DNA of 64,000 bases from Competibacter_A sp037045685 (lineage in GTDB: Bacteria; Pseudomonadota; Gammaproteobacteria; Competibacterales; Competibacteraceae): contig JBAOII010000023.1 in NCBI GenBank assembly GCA_037045685.1, positions 310,001 to 374,000 of the forward strand, read 5' to 3'. Position numbers and translations under genes: made by a program. A model generated the notes under the pieces. That model saw only the letters and a program-made list of their open reading frames with translations. It made no database searches and was not told the origin of the DNA. This document shows, in pieces, positions 36,557-46,003 of the stretch (the first letter of the stretch is position 1; the number at the start of each line of letters is the position of its first letter).

Positions 36557-37641
36557 GTCGCCGCCTCCCGCCGCCGCAACAAACCGATCAAGCCATGGGG
36601 CAGAAGCAGGGTGACCGCCACGAACAGCCCGCCCAAAGCGAACAACCAGACTTCCGGCAGCGCGCCGGTCAGCCAGGTTTTGGCGTAGTTGACCAACACC
36701 GCGCCGACCACCGCGCCGATCAGGGTGCCCCGCCCGCCGACCGCCACCCAGATCACCACCTCGATCGAGTTCAGCGGCGCGAATTCGCCGGGATTGATGA
36801 TGCCGACCTGCGGCACGTACAGCGCGCCGGCCAAGCCCGCCAGCATCGCCGAAAAGGCGAACACCACGACTTTCACCTGTTCCACCCGAAAGCCGAGAAA
36901 GCGGGCGCGATCCTCGGAGTCACGGATCGCCACCAGCACCCGGCCCATCCGGGTGGAGACCAGCCAGCGGCAGGCGAGATAACCTCCCGCCAGCGCCAGG
37001 GCGGACAGCGCGAACAGCGCGATGCGGGTGCCGTCGGCGTGCAGCGGGAAGCCGAGCACATCCTTGAAATCGGTCAAACCGTTGTTGCCGCCGAAACCCA
37101 TCTCGTTGCGGAAAAACGCCAGCATCAGAGCGTAGGTCAGCGCTTGGGTGATGATCGAGAGATACACGCCCGACACCCGCGAGCGGAAGGCGAACCAACC
37201 GAACACGAAGGCCAGCAGGCCGGGCACCACCAGCACCATCACCGCCGCGAACCCGAACAGGTCGAAGCCGTGCCAGTACCACGGCAGCTCCTTCCAGTTC
37301 AAGAACACCATGAAATCGGGCAGCACCGGATCGCCGTAGACCCCGCGCGTGCCGATCTGCCGCATCATGTACATGCCGAAGCAGTAGCCGCCGAGCGCGA
37401 AGAAGGCGGCGTGCCCCAGGCTGAGGACGCCCATGTAGCCCCACACCAGATCCACCGCCACCGCCAGCAGGGCGTAGCAGAGATATTTACCGAGCAGCGT
37501 GACGGTGTAGGCGGTCAAGTGCAGCGGATGGTCGGGCGGCACCAGCAGGTTGAGCACCGGCACGCCGATGCCGATGATCGCCAGCACGGCGAGCAACACC
37601 AGCCCGGCGCGGTCGGAGAGTAGCCAGCGGGGTAAGCGCAT
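36553..37641 (-). CDS. urtC: Urea ABC transporter permease UrtC
   Basis: A 362-residue LivM-like permease with about ten membrane helices. Family landmarks: DLVWGYMGVLSLGHAAFFALG, SRVSGVYLSIITQALTYAL and FGGNNGLTDFKDVLGF. The usual length. Its stop overlaps the urtD start (ATGA). It forms the membrane channel with UrtB. Confidence 0.95.
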
Positions 37642-37644
37642 CGT

Positions 37645-39273
37645 CTAAACCTCCGCCGCCCGGCCGCGTTGCGGGAACAGTCCGCGGGGCCGTTTCTGGA
37701 TGAACAGGATCAGGAATATCAGCACCAGAATCTTGGCCAGCACCGCGCCGGACCAGGGTTCCAGCAACTTGTTGGCGACGCCCAGCGACAAGCCGGCCAC
37801 CATCGTGCCCCACAGGTTGCCGACCCCGCCGAACACCACCACCATGAACGAGTCCACGATGTAGCTTTGGCCGAGGTTGGGGCCGACGTTGGTCAGTTGC
37901 GACAGGGCGACTCCGGCGACCCCGGCGATGCCGCTGCCCAGGCCGAAGGTCAGCGCGTCCACCCGCGCCGAGCGCACGCCCATCGCTCGCGCCATCGCTC
38001 GGTTCTGCGCTACGGCGCGAACCTCCAAGCCCAGTCGGGTGCGTTGCAGCGCCAGCCACAGCAGGGCAAACACCGCGATGCAGAAGCCGACGATGACCAG
38101 CCGGTTGAGCGTGACCTCCAGCGGTCCCAGCAAGATCGTGCCGCTCATCCAGTCCGGGGTGGCGACCGAGCGGTTCAGCGGGGAAAAGATCGAGCGCACC
38201 GCCTGTTGCAGGATCAGGCTGACGCCGAATGTCGCCAGCAGCGTTTCCAGCGGCCGGCCGTAGAGAAAGCGGATGATGCCGCGTTCGATGGCGATGCCGA
38301 CCAGGGCGGCGACCAGGAAAGCCAGCGGCACCGCCACCGGCAGCGACCAGTTGACCGGCAGCCATTGCTGGGTCAACCAGGTGGTGTAGGCGCCCAGCAT
38401 CATCAGCTCGCCGTGCGCCATGTTGATCACGCCCATGACCCCGAAGGTGACCGCCAGCCCGATGGCGGCCAAGATCAGCACCGACCCCAGCGACAGGCCG
38501 AAGAACAGGGTTTCGGCCCAGCCCAGCATTTGCAGGCGGAACTCGGTGCGGGCCAGAGCGATGCGGGCGGCTTCCCGCGCGGCGGGATCGCCGTCCTCGG
38601 CCGCCATCTTGGCGAGCGGGCCGCGAATCTCGGTTTGCATCTGCCCGCCGAGCGCGGTCGCCGCCTTGGCCCGAACGGTCGCGTCATCGCTGGCCAAATC
38701 CGCCAACGCCAATGCCAGCCCTAACAGTTCCTTGATTCCGCCATCCGTTTCGACCGCCAACCGAGCCCGCAACGGCGCGGCGCCCGCCGGATCGGGATTG
38801 CGCAGGAAGGCTTCGACCGCCGCCTTGCGCTGCGGGGGATCGGCGCTGGCCAGCCCCAGACCGGCCAGACGATTCTCGATCAGACTGCGCAGGCGGTTGT
38901 TGGCGGTGATGCGATCCAGGCCGCGTTTGCTGGTCTGGCCGAGCGCTTCGCCGCTCACCGCGTCCTCGATGGCGACTTCCGCCGCGTCGTTCAGGCCGAT
39001 CACCACCCGATCACCCTCTTCCAGATAATACAGTCGGCTGTCGGACAGAGCCTTCAGGATCGCGGCGACCCGAGGATGGTTCAGCGTCACCAGCTTTTCG
39101 ATCAGCTCGGTCTTGCCGTCGAAATCGGCGTCGCGGAACTGGGCCAAGCTGGCGCGAACCTCGTCATCGGGGCCGACATCGGCGCTGGCGGGCGCGGCGC
39201 CGAACAGCGCCGGCAGCGCGAGTGCGAGCGCAAGGAGCCCGGCGCGAATCGGCGTGCGGAAAGGCATGGGCAA
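37645..39273 (-). CDS. urtB: Urea ABC transporter permease UrtB
   Basis: A 542-residue protein in which a signal peptide and an exported helical domain (about 25-240) precede the LivH-like permease core. The core begins LGSVLILAAIGLAVTFGVMG and VINMAHGELMMLGAYTTW, with NRSVATPDWMSG later. The long N-terminal domain is normal for proteobacterial UrtB and separates it from plain LivH. It ends 3 bases before urtC. Confidence 0.94.
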   Translation of the reverse strand: MPMPFRTPIRAGLLALALALPALFGAAPASADVGPDDEVRASLAQFRDADFDGKTELIEKLVTLNHPRVAAILKALSDSRLYYLEEGDRVVIGLNDAAEVAIEDAVSGEALGQTSKRGLDRITANNRLRSLIENRLAGLGLASADPPQRKAAVEAFLRNPDPAGAAPLRARLAVETDGGIKELLGLALALADLASDDATVRAKAATALGGQMQTEIRGPLAKMAAEDGDPAAREAARIALARTEFRLQMLGWAETLFFGLSLGSVLILAAIGLAVTFGVMGVINMAHGELMMLGAYTTWLTQQWLPVNWSLPVAVPLAFLVAALVGIAIERGIIRFLYGRPLETLLATFGVSLILQQAVRSIFSPLNRSVATPDWMSGTILLGPLEVTLNRLVIVGFCIAVFALLWLALQRTRLGLEVRAVAQNRAMARAMGVRSARVDALTFGLGSGIAGVAGVALSQLTNVGPNLGQSYIVDSFMVVVFGGVGNLWGTMVAGLSLGVANKLLEPWSGAVLAKILVLIFLILFIQKRPRGLFPQRGRAAEV

Positions 39274-39309
39274 GGTCTCGCGTGAGGAATGGGAAGGAGG
39301 CGGATCGCA

Positions 39310-39352
39310 CCCTCACCCCTGAACCCTGATCCCTCTCCCGGCGGGAGAGGGG
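39310..39352 (+). repeat. Dispersed palindromic repeat, copy 4
   Basis: CCCTCACCCCTGAACCCTGA precedes the CCCTCTCCCGGCGGGAGAGGG stem, with a spacer about seven bases longer than in the other copies. It lies between urtA and urtB, where a stem-loop could protect the abundant urtA mRNA from decay and lower expression of the downstream genes. Confidence 0.75.
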
Positions 39353-39383
39353 TGGCCATGGGGAAGTGGAGGGCGGGGGCAGC

Positions 39384-40682
39384 TTACTTGAAGTTCTGAC
39401 CGGAGCACTTCTTGGTGACGGTGTTGTAGTTGCCGCACTTGATCTTGGGATCGGCCCAATCGGCGATGATGTCCTTGCTGCCGGGCAGGAAGTCGGACCA
39501 GGCGTCGCCTTCCACCAGGCCCTTGGTTTTCCAGACCACGTCGAACTGGCCGTCGGCCTGGATTTCGCCGATGAACACCGGCTTGGTGAGGTGGTGGTTG
39601 GGCAACATCTTGGCGACGCCGCCGGTCAGGTTCGGCGCCTCGATGCCGATCATGGCGTCGATCACCTTGTCAGGGTCGGTGGTCTTGGCTTTTTCCACCG
39701 CCTTCACCCACATGTTGAAGCCGATGTAGTGCGCTTCCATCGGATCGTTGGTCACCCGCTTCGGGTTCTTGATGAACGCGTGCCAGTCCTTGATGAAGGC
39801 GTCGTTGGCCTTGCTCTTGATGCTCATGAAGTAGTTCCAGGCGGCGAGATGGCCGACCAGCGGCTTGGTGTCGATGCCGGACAGCTCTTCCTCGCCGACC
39901 GAGAAGGCGACCACCGGGATGTCTTTGGCGGAAACGCCCTGGTTGCCCAGCTCCTTGTAGAACGGCACGTTGGCGTCGCCGTTGATGGTGGAGACCACGG
40001 CGGTTTTCTTGCCGGTGGCGCCGAATTTTTTGATGTCGGCGACGATGGACTGCCAATCGGAATGGCCGAACGGGGTGTAGTTGATCATGATGTCTTCATC
40101 CTTGACCCCCTTGGCCTTGAGATAGGCTTCCAGAATCTTGTTGGTGGTGCGGGGATAGACGTAGTCGGTGCCCGCCAGCACCCAGCGCTTCACGCCCAAA
40201 TCTTTCATCAGGTAATCCACCGCCGGAATCGCCTGCTGGTTGGGCGCGGCGCCGGTATAGAACACGTTCTTGGAGGACTCTTCGCCCTCGTATTGCACCG
40301 GATAGAACAGGATGCCGTTCAATTCCTCGAACACCGGCAGCACCGACTTGCGCGAGACCGAGGTCCAGCAGCCGAACACCGCCGCGACCTTCTCTTTTTG
40401 CAGCAGTTCGCGCGCCTTCTCGGCGAACAGCGGCCAGTTGGAGGCCGGATCGACGACCACCGCTTCCAGCTTCTTGCCGAGCAGGCCACCCTTCTTGTTC
40501 TGCTCGTCGATCAGCATCAGCACGGTGTCTTTCAGCGTGGTTTCGCTGATCGCCATCGTGCCGGACAGCGAATGCAGGACACCGACCTTGATGGTGTCGG
40601 CGGCGTGCCCCAGCATGGTGCCCAGCGTCAGCGTGCAGGTCAGTACCGCACCCAAGAGGAATTTCGGCAGGTTATTTGTCAT
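39384..40682 (-). CDS. urtA: Urea ABC transporter substrate-binding protein UrtA
   Basis: A 432-residue periplasmic binding protein: signal peptide to AHAADTIKVG (GTMLGHAA cut), then the UrtA hallmarks LHSLSGTMAISETTLKD, VFGCWTSVSRKSVLPVFEE and YPVQYEGEESSKNVFYTGAAPNQQ (continuing motif split). Those motifs bind urea and separate UrtA from branched-chain amino-acid binding proteins. It is the first gene of urtABCDE, with a sigma-54-like promoter 60 bases upstream. Confidence 0.96.
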   Translation of the reverse strand: MTNNLPKFLLGAVLTCTLTLGTMLGHAADTIKVGVLHSLSGTMAISETTLKDTVLMLIDEQNKKGGLLGKKLEAVVVDPASNWPLFAEKARELLQKEKVAAVFGCWTSVSRKSVLPVFEELNGILFYPVQYEGEESSKNVFYTGAAPNQQAIPAVDYLMKDLGVKRWVLAGTDYVYPRTTNKILEAYLKAKGVKDEDIMINYTPFGHSDWQSIVADIKKFGATGKKTAVVSTINGDANVPFYKELGNQGVSAKDIPVVAFSVGEEELSGIDTKPLVGHLAAWNYFMSIKSKANDAFIKDWHAFIKNPKRVTNDPMEAHYIGFNMWVKAVEKAKTTDPDKVIDAMIGIEAPNLTGGVAKMLPNHHLTKPVFIGEIQADGQFDVVWKTKGLVEGDAWSDFLPGSKDIIADWADPKIKCGNYNTVTKKCSGQNFK

Positions 40683-40741
40683 ATGCAGCCCTCGTGTCGT
40701 TATGGACTGGTCCGCTTCATCGCAGACCCAGAGAGCATCTT

Positions 40742-40757
40742 ATCAAGGAACATGCCA
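40742..40757 (-). promoter_or_regulatory. Sigma-54-type promoter of urtABCDE
   Basis: On the minus strand TGGCATGTTCCTTGAT matches the -24/-12 consensus TGGCACGNNNNTTGCW in 10 of its 12 defined positions, with the invariant GG intact and correct spacing; the -12 C is A. It lies 60 bases before the urtA start, with very AT-rich DNA just upstream (40760-40800) of the sort that supports bending by IHF. A full NtrC site was not found; only the half-like TTGCACCG near 40850 is present. Confidence 0.65.
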
Positions 40758-40872
40758 ACAAATAATATTTATATTTATTATATTGTTATGGTTGATTGTC
40801 TCGGTTTCGATAATTCCGCATGCATTACGATAGTGCGATGGTATCCTCGAGCGGTGCAAGATGGGGCAACGC

Positions 40873-41496
40873 TTACCCGCCACGCCCCGGTTCGAGCATT
40901 CCGCGTTCGACGACGAACGCGATCACCTGCTCCAAACCCTGTCGGGTCTTCAGATTGGTGAACGCGAACGGCCGTTCGCCCCGCATTTTGCGGGCGTCGC
41001 GCTCCATGATCTCCAGCGATGCTCCGACATGGGGCGCCAGGTCGATTTTGTTGATCACCAGCAGGTCGGAACGGGTGATACCGGGACCGCCCTTGCGCGG
41101 AATTTTGTCGCCGGCGGCCACATCGATCACGTAGATCGTCAAATCCGACAGTTCCGGGCTGAAGGTGGCGCTGAGGTTGTCGCCGCCGGATTCCACTAGC
41201 ACTAAGTCCAGGTCGGGAAAGCGCTCGCACAACTGGGCGACCGCCGCCAGATTCATCGAAGCATCCTCCCGAATCGCGGTGTGCGGACACCCGCCGGTTT
41301 CCACCCCGACAATCCGCTCCGGTTCCAGCGCCTGGGCGCGGGTCAGGAACTGCGCGTCTTCGTAGGTGTAGATGTCGTTGGTGACCACGGCGATCTGATA
41401 GCGGCCGCGCAGCGCCTTGCACAGCGCCTCGACCAGCGCGGTCTTGCCGGAACCGACCGGCCCGCCCACGCCGACGCGAAGGGGGGATTTATTCAT
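40873..41496 (-). CDS. ureG: Urease accessory GTPase UreG
   Basis: A 207-residue SIMIBI GTPase that drives nickel insertion into urease. The P-loop GVGGPVGSGKTALVE (9-23), the nickel-binding CPH in ETGGCPHTAIREDASMN, and the guanine-specificity NKID are intact. Usual length. It ends the ure operon; urtA follows behind its own promoter region. Confidence 0.96.
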   Translation of the reverse strand: MNKSPLRVGVGGPVGSGKTALVEALCKALRGRYQIAVVTNDIYTYEDAQFLTRAQALEPERIVGVETGGCPHTAIREDASMNLAAVAQLCERFPDLDLVLVESGGDNLSATFSPELSDLTIYVIDVAAGDKIPRKGGPGITRSDLLVINKIDLAPHVGASLEIMERDARKMRGERPFAFTNLKTRQGLEQVIAFVVERGMLEPGRGG

Positions 41497-41515
41497 GGGC
41501 GAGATCTCCTGTCAG

Positions 41516-42217
41516 TCAAGACCGAAACAACCGGGAATACTGCGTCTCGTGCAGCGCCCCGGCCAGCGCCAAGCCTGGAGCGGCGGCGCCGATGTCCCCG
41601 TCCGGCAGGATGAGACCGTGGGCTACCGCTTCGGCGATGGCCGGACCGGCGGCGACCAAGAGCCGCTGACTGGCGGTCTGACCCAAAGGAATCAGCCGGG
41701 TGGCGGCGGTCACCTGATTCTCGGTCCAGGCCCAGGCATAGCCGGTGGCCGCTTCCGGCAGCGGAATGTCCCAGCGCGCGGCGGCCAGACCGAACAGGGT
41801 GGCGAAACAGACCCGAGGCGCGCTCCGCCACGGCCCCGCTTCGTCGAGGCCGAGATCGGCCAGCAGCCGGGCCAGCGCCGCGCCGAGGTGGGCGTCTTCC
41901 CGCTGCAATTCCGCCGCCTCGCGCGAGGCGTACAGCCGGGCGTTCCAGCGCCGAACCGCATCCGAATCACCGTCCCGCCACGCTCGATACAGTCGAGCGA
42001 AAACCGGGATATCCAACCGTTGCACGCTGTGGCCGAGCAAACCGAGAATCCAGTCGCCGGCGCCGGCCGCGTCCCGCACCCAGCCGCGCTCCACCGCGCA
42101 TTCTAACCCCTGCGAATAGGCGTAAGCGCCCACCGGCAGGGTCGGGCTACAGAGTTGCAACAGCCGGAGCAGGACGACGGGATTAATGCGCGTGTCCGTG
42201 TTGATCGCCACCGCCAT
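41516..42217 (-). CDS. ureF: Urease accessory protein UreF
   Basis: A 233-residue all-helical protein that joins UreD to UreG during nickel delivery. The conserved N-terminus reads LLRLLQLCSPTLPVGAYAYS followed by QGLE, and the C-terminal HETQYSRLFRS is typical. Its start lies 35 bases inside ureE, so the two are coupled. Confidence 0.94.
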   Translation of the reverse strand: MAVAINTDTRINPVVLLRLLQLCSPTLPVGAYAYSQGLECAVERGWVRDAAGAGDWILGLLGHSVQRLDIPVFARLYRAWRDGDSDAVRRWNARLYASREAAELQREDAHLGAALARLLADLGLDEAGPWRSAPRVCFATLFGLAAARWDIPLPEAATGYAWAWTENQVTAATRLIPLGQTASQRLLVAAGPAIAEAVAHGLILPDGDIGAAAPGLALAGALHETQYSRLFRS

Positions 42218-42650
42218 AGGCGCCGGCCTCCGGTTCGAACGGCACCCGTTCGCCGGAGACGGTCAACCCCAGTTCCCGCACCATCCGGTCCAGCACATGA
42301 TCGTGCGCGTAGCGCAGCCAACCCACACCCAGTTGCAAGGCGACGTGGCGGTTGCCGAGGTGGTAGGCGGCGCGCGCCAACAATAACGGATCGTCGGAGC
42401 GGGCGGTGGAAACCGTTTCCGGCGCGGCACGCACCTCGACCACCCATCCATCGGTGGTGCGTAGCCGGTCACCATGTCGCAATACCGTGCCGCGCGGCAG
42501 GAACAATCCCACATCCTCGCCGCTGTCCAGCCGCGTCCGCAGCCGGCTTTTCTGGCGCAGATCGAAAGGCAGGGTCAGCGTTGCCCGAGCGGGCAAATCC
42601 TCGCTCAGGCGCTCGACGATTTGGAGTTCGACGGGATCGGTGGCGTCCAC
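42183..42650 (-). CDS. ureE: Urease nickel metallochaperone UreE
   Basis: A 155-residue protein with the UreE core (ATLTLPFDLRQKSRLRTRLD, then YHLGNRHVALQLG with the nickel-binding His, and AYGGGDQHGHAH as a short His-rich tail). GTG 42650 was chosen because TGAGG stands at the right distance and the fold begins directly; the frame upstream is the end of ureC in another frame. The His tail is much shorter than that of Klebsiella UreE. Confidence 0.92.
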   Translation of the reverse strand: MDATDPVELQIVERLSEDLPARATLTLPFDLRQKSRLRTRLDSGEDVGLFLPRGTVLRHGDRLRTTDGWVVEVRAAPETVSTARSDDPLLLARAAYHLGNRHVALQLGVGWLRYAHDHVLDRMVRELGLTVSGERVPFEPEAGAYGGGDQHGHAH

Positions 42651-42660
42651 GGGTCGTACC

Positions 42661-44415
<1,755 letters not shown>

Positions 44416-44419
<4 letters not shown>

Positions 44420-44733
44420 GGCTTGGCCTCCAGCGGTCCCATGATCGCGGCGCGGAAACCGTAGACCTCCCGCGAGCCGGCGTAATCGACCAGTTCCACC
44501 TCGCGTTCCTGGCCCGGCTCGAAGCGCACGGCGGTGCCGGCGGGGATGTCGAGCCGGCAGCCGCGCGCTCGCGCCCGGTCGAAGCGCAGGGCGGGGTTGG
44601 TCTCGAAGAAGTGGTAATGCGAACCGACCTGGATCGGGCGGTCGCCGGTGTTGGCCACGGTCAGCCGGGTGACGCGCCGGCCGGCATTGAGTTCGAGGTC
44701 ACCGTCGGCGGTGACGATTTCGCCGGGAATCAT
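44416..44733 (-). CDS. ureB: Urease beta subunit
   Basis: A 105-residue structural subunit. The characteristic sequence starts MIPGEI and continues with NTGDRPIQVGSHYHFFETN and FEPGQEREVELVDYAG. Start ATG 44733 is preceded by GAGGAG. It lies between ureA and ureC as separate genes, the usual proteobacterial arrangement. Confidence 0.96.
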
Positions 44734-44744
44734 CGGCAATCTCC

Positions 44745-45047
44745 TCAAGGAATCGGGTCGTGCACGGTGACCAGCTTGGTGCCGTCCGGGAAGGTGGCTT
44801 CGATCTGGACCTCGGGGATCATTTCCGGGATGCCTTCCATCACGTCGGCGCGGGTCAACAGGGTGCGGCCATGGCTCATCAGTTCGGCCACGGTCCGGCC
44901 TTCCCGCGCGCCTTCCAGCAAGGCGCAGGAAAGGTAGGCGACGGCTTCGGGATAGTTCAGCTTCAGACCCTTGGCTTTGCGCCGTTCCGCCAACAGGCCG
45001 GCGGTGAACAAGAGCAGCTTGTCTTTTTCGCGGGGCGTTAGCTCCAT
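44745..45047 (-). CDS. ureA: Urease gamma subunit
   Basis: A 100-residue structural subunit beginning MELTPREKDKLLLFTAGLLA, with KLNYPEAVAYLSCALLEGAR and GRTVAELMSHGRTLL typical of UreA. The frame is open much further upstream, but that stretch is ureD in another frame, and the conserved protein starts at 45047. It ends 11 bases before ureB. Confidence 0.96.
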   Translation of the reverse strand: MELTPREKDKLLLFTAGLLAERRKAKGLKLNYPEAVAYLSCALLEGAREGRTVAELMSHGRTLLTRADVMEGIPEMIPEVQIEATFPDGTKLVTVHDPIP

Positions 45048-45067
45048 GAGCGTTCTCGCAGTGGTGA

Positions 45068-46003
45068 TCAGGTGTTCCAGAACCGGGAGGGGCAGGGTGG
45101 ACGACCCAGTAACGCGGGTCTGAGCAAACCCCATGCCAGGGTGAAAAACCGTCGGGCGCGCGTTGCCGACGGCCCCAGATAGCGGCAGATGAGCGCGCCA
45201 TCCAGTTGGGTCGCGGTCGCCAGTTCTCCGTCGCCCGCCTGGCGGAGCGGGGTCGGGGATAAGGGTGGCTTCAGTTGCTCCCAGGCCGCGCGGATGCCGT
45301 CGAGCGCGCCCGGCGGCGTACTCGCGCAAACCAGGGTGGCGCTGACCGGCCGACCGCGCAAGCCCCACGGCGCGTCGAAAACGGCATCGCCGCCGGCATA
45401 GCGGCCCCGTTCCAGATAGAGCGGTTCGCCGTCGCGCCAGAGTTCGAAGTCTTGCCGATATTCCCCGGCGAGAAAGGCTTCGCCCGCCGCCGGCCGGCCC
45501 AGGCAGAGGATTTCCCAGCCCAGAAAGCCGGCGTCGCCTTCGAGTTCGACCCGGGTCAGGGCGTGGACGCGGGCGCCGCTGTAAACGATGTTTTCCTGCG
45601 GCAGCCACTCCAGCGTCGCGCCGGCGGCCACGGTCAGGCGCTGGGTCTGGCGGGCGACGGGACCGGCGCTGCGGTAGAACTTGCCGGCCGCCGGCGTGGT
45701 GAGGAGAGCCCGGGATTCCGGGTCGAGCGCGGCGTCGATGCGCAGCTCGTCGCCGCCGACCACGCCGCCGGGGGGATGAAGGATGGCGACATGGCAGACG
45801 CTCCCGCCTTCGGGATAAAACGGCCGTTGCACCCGAAGGGGGCCTTGATGCGCGCGGCGCTCCAGAATGGTGCGGGCGTTTTGGCGCCGGAAGCCGAGGC
45901 TCAGCCGGGCTTGCCAGCCGCCGGGCGATGCGGCGGCGCTCACGGCGTTCGGCGGGCTCGCGAGCGCCGCCGCCGGGGGTGCATCGCGCAGCGGAACCCT
46001 CAT
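45068..46003 (-). CDS. ureD: Urease accessory protein UreD
   Basis: A 311-residue scaffold that recruits UreF and UreG to apo-urease. Family motifs are GPLRVQRPFYPEG, HPPGGVVGGDELRID, LTTPAAGKFYRS and EWLPQENIVYSGA. The first 30 residues are unconserved. Its ATG overlaps the TGA of an upstream hybrid histidine kinase, an unusual coupling for a urease operon. Confidence 0.94.
   Translation of the reverse strand: MRVPLRDAPPAAALASPPNAVSAAASPGGWQARLSLGFRRQNARTILERRAHQGPLRVQRPFYPEGGSVCHVAILHPPGGVVGGDELRIDAALDPESRALLTTPAAGKFYRSAGPVARQTQRLTVAAGATLEWLPQENIVYSGARVHALTRVELEGDAGFLGWEILCLGRPAAGEAFLAGEYRQDFELWRDGEPLYLERGRYAGGDAVFDAPWGLRGRPVSATLVCASTPPGALDGIRAAWEQLKPPLSPTPLRQAGDGELATATQLDGALICRYLGPSATRARRFFTLAWGLLRPALLGRPPCPSRFWNT

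Noticed and set aside
40840..40860. NtrC binding site upstream of urtA
   Set aside because: Only a half-site-like TTGCACCG was found; the second half does not match.
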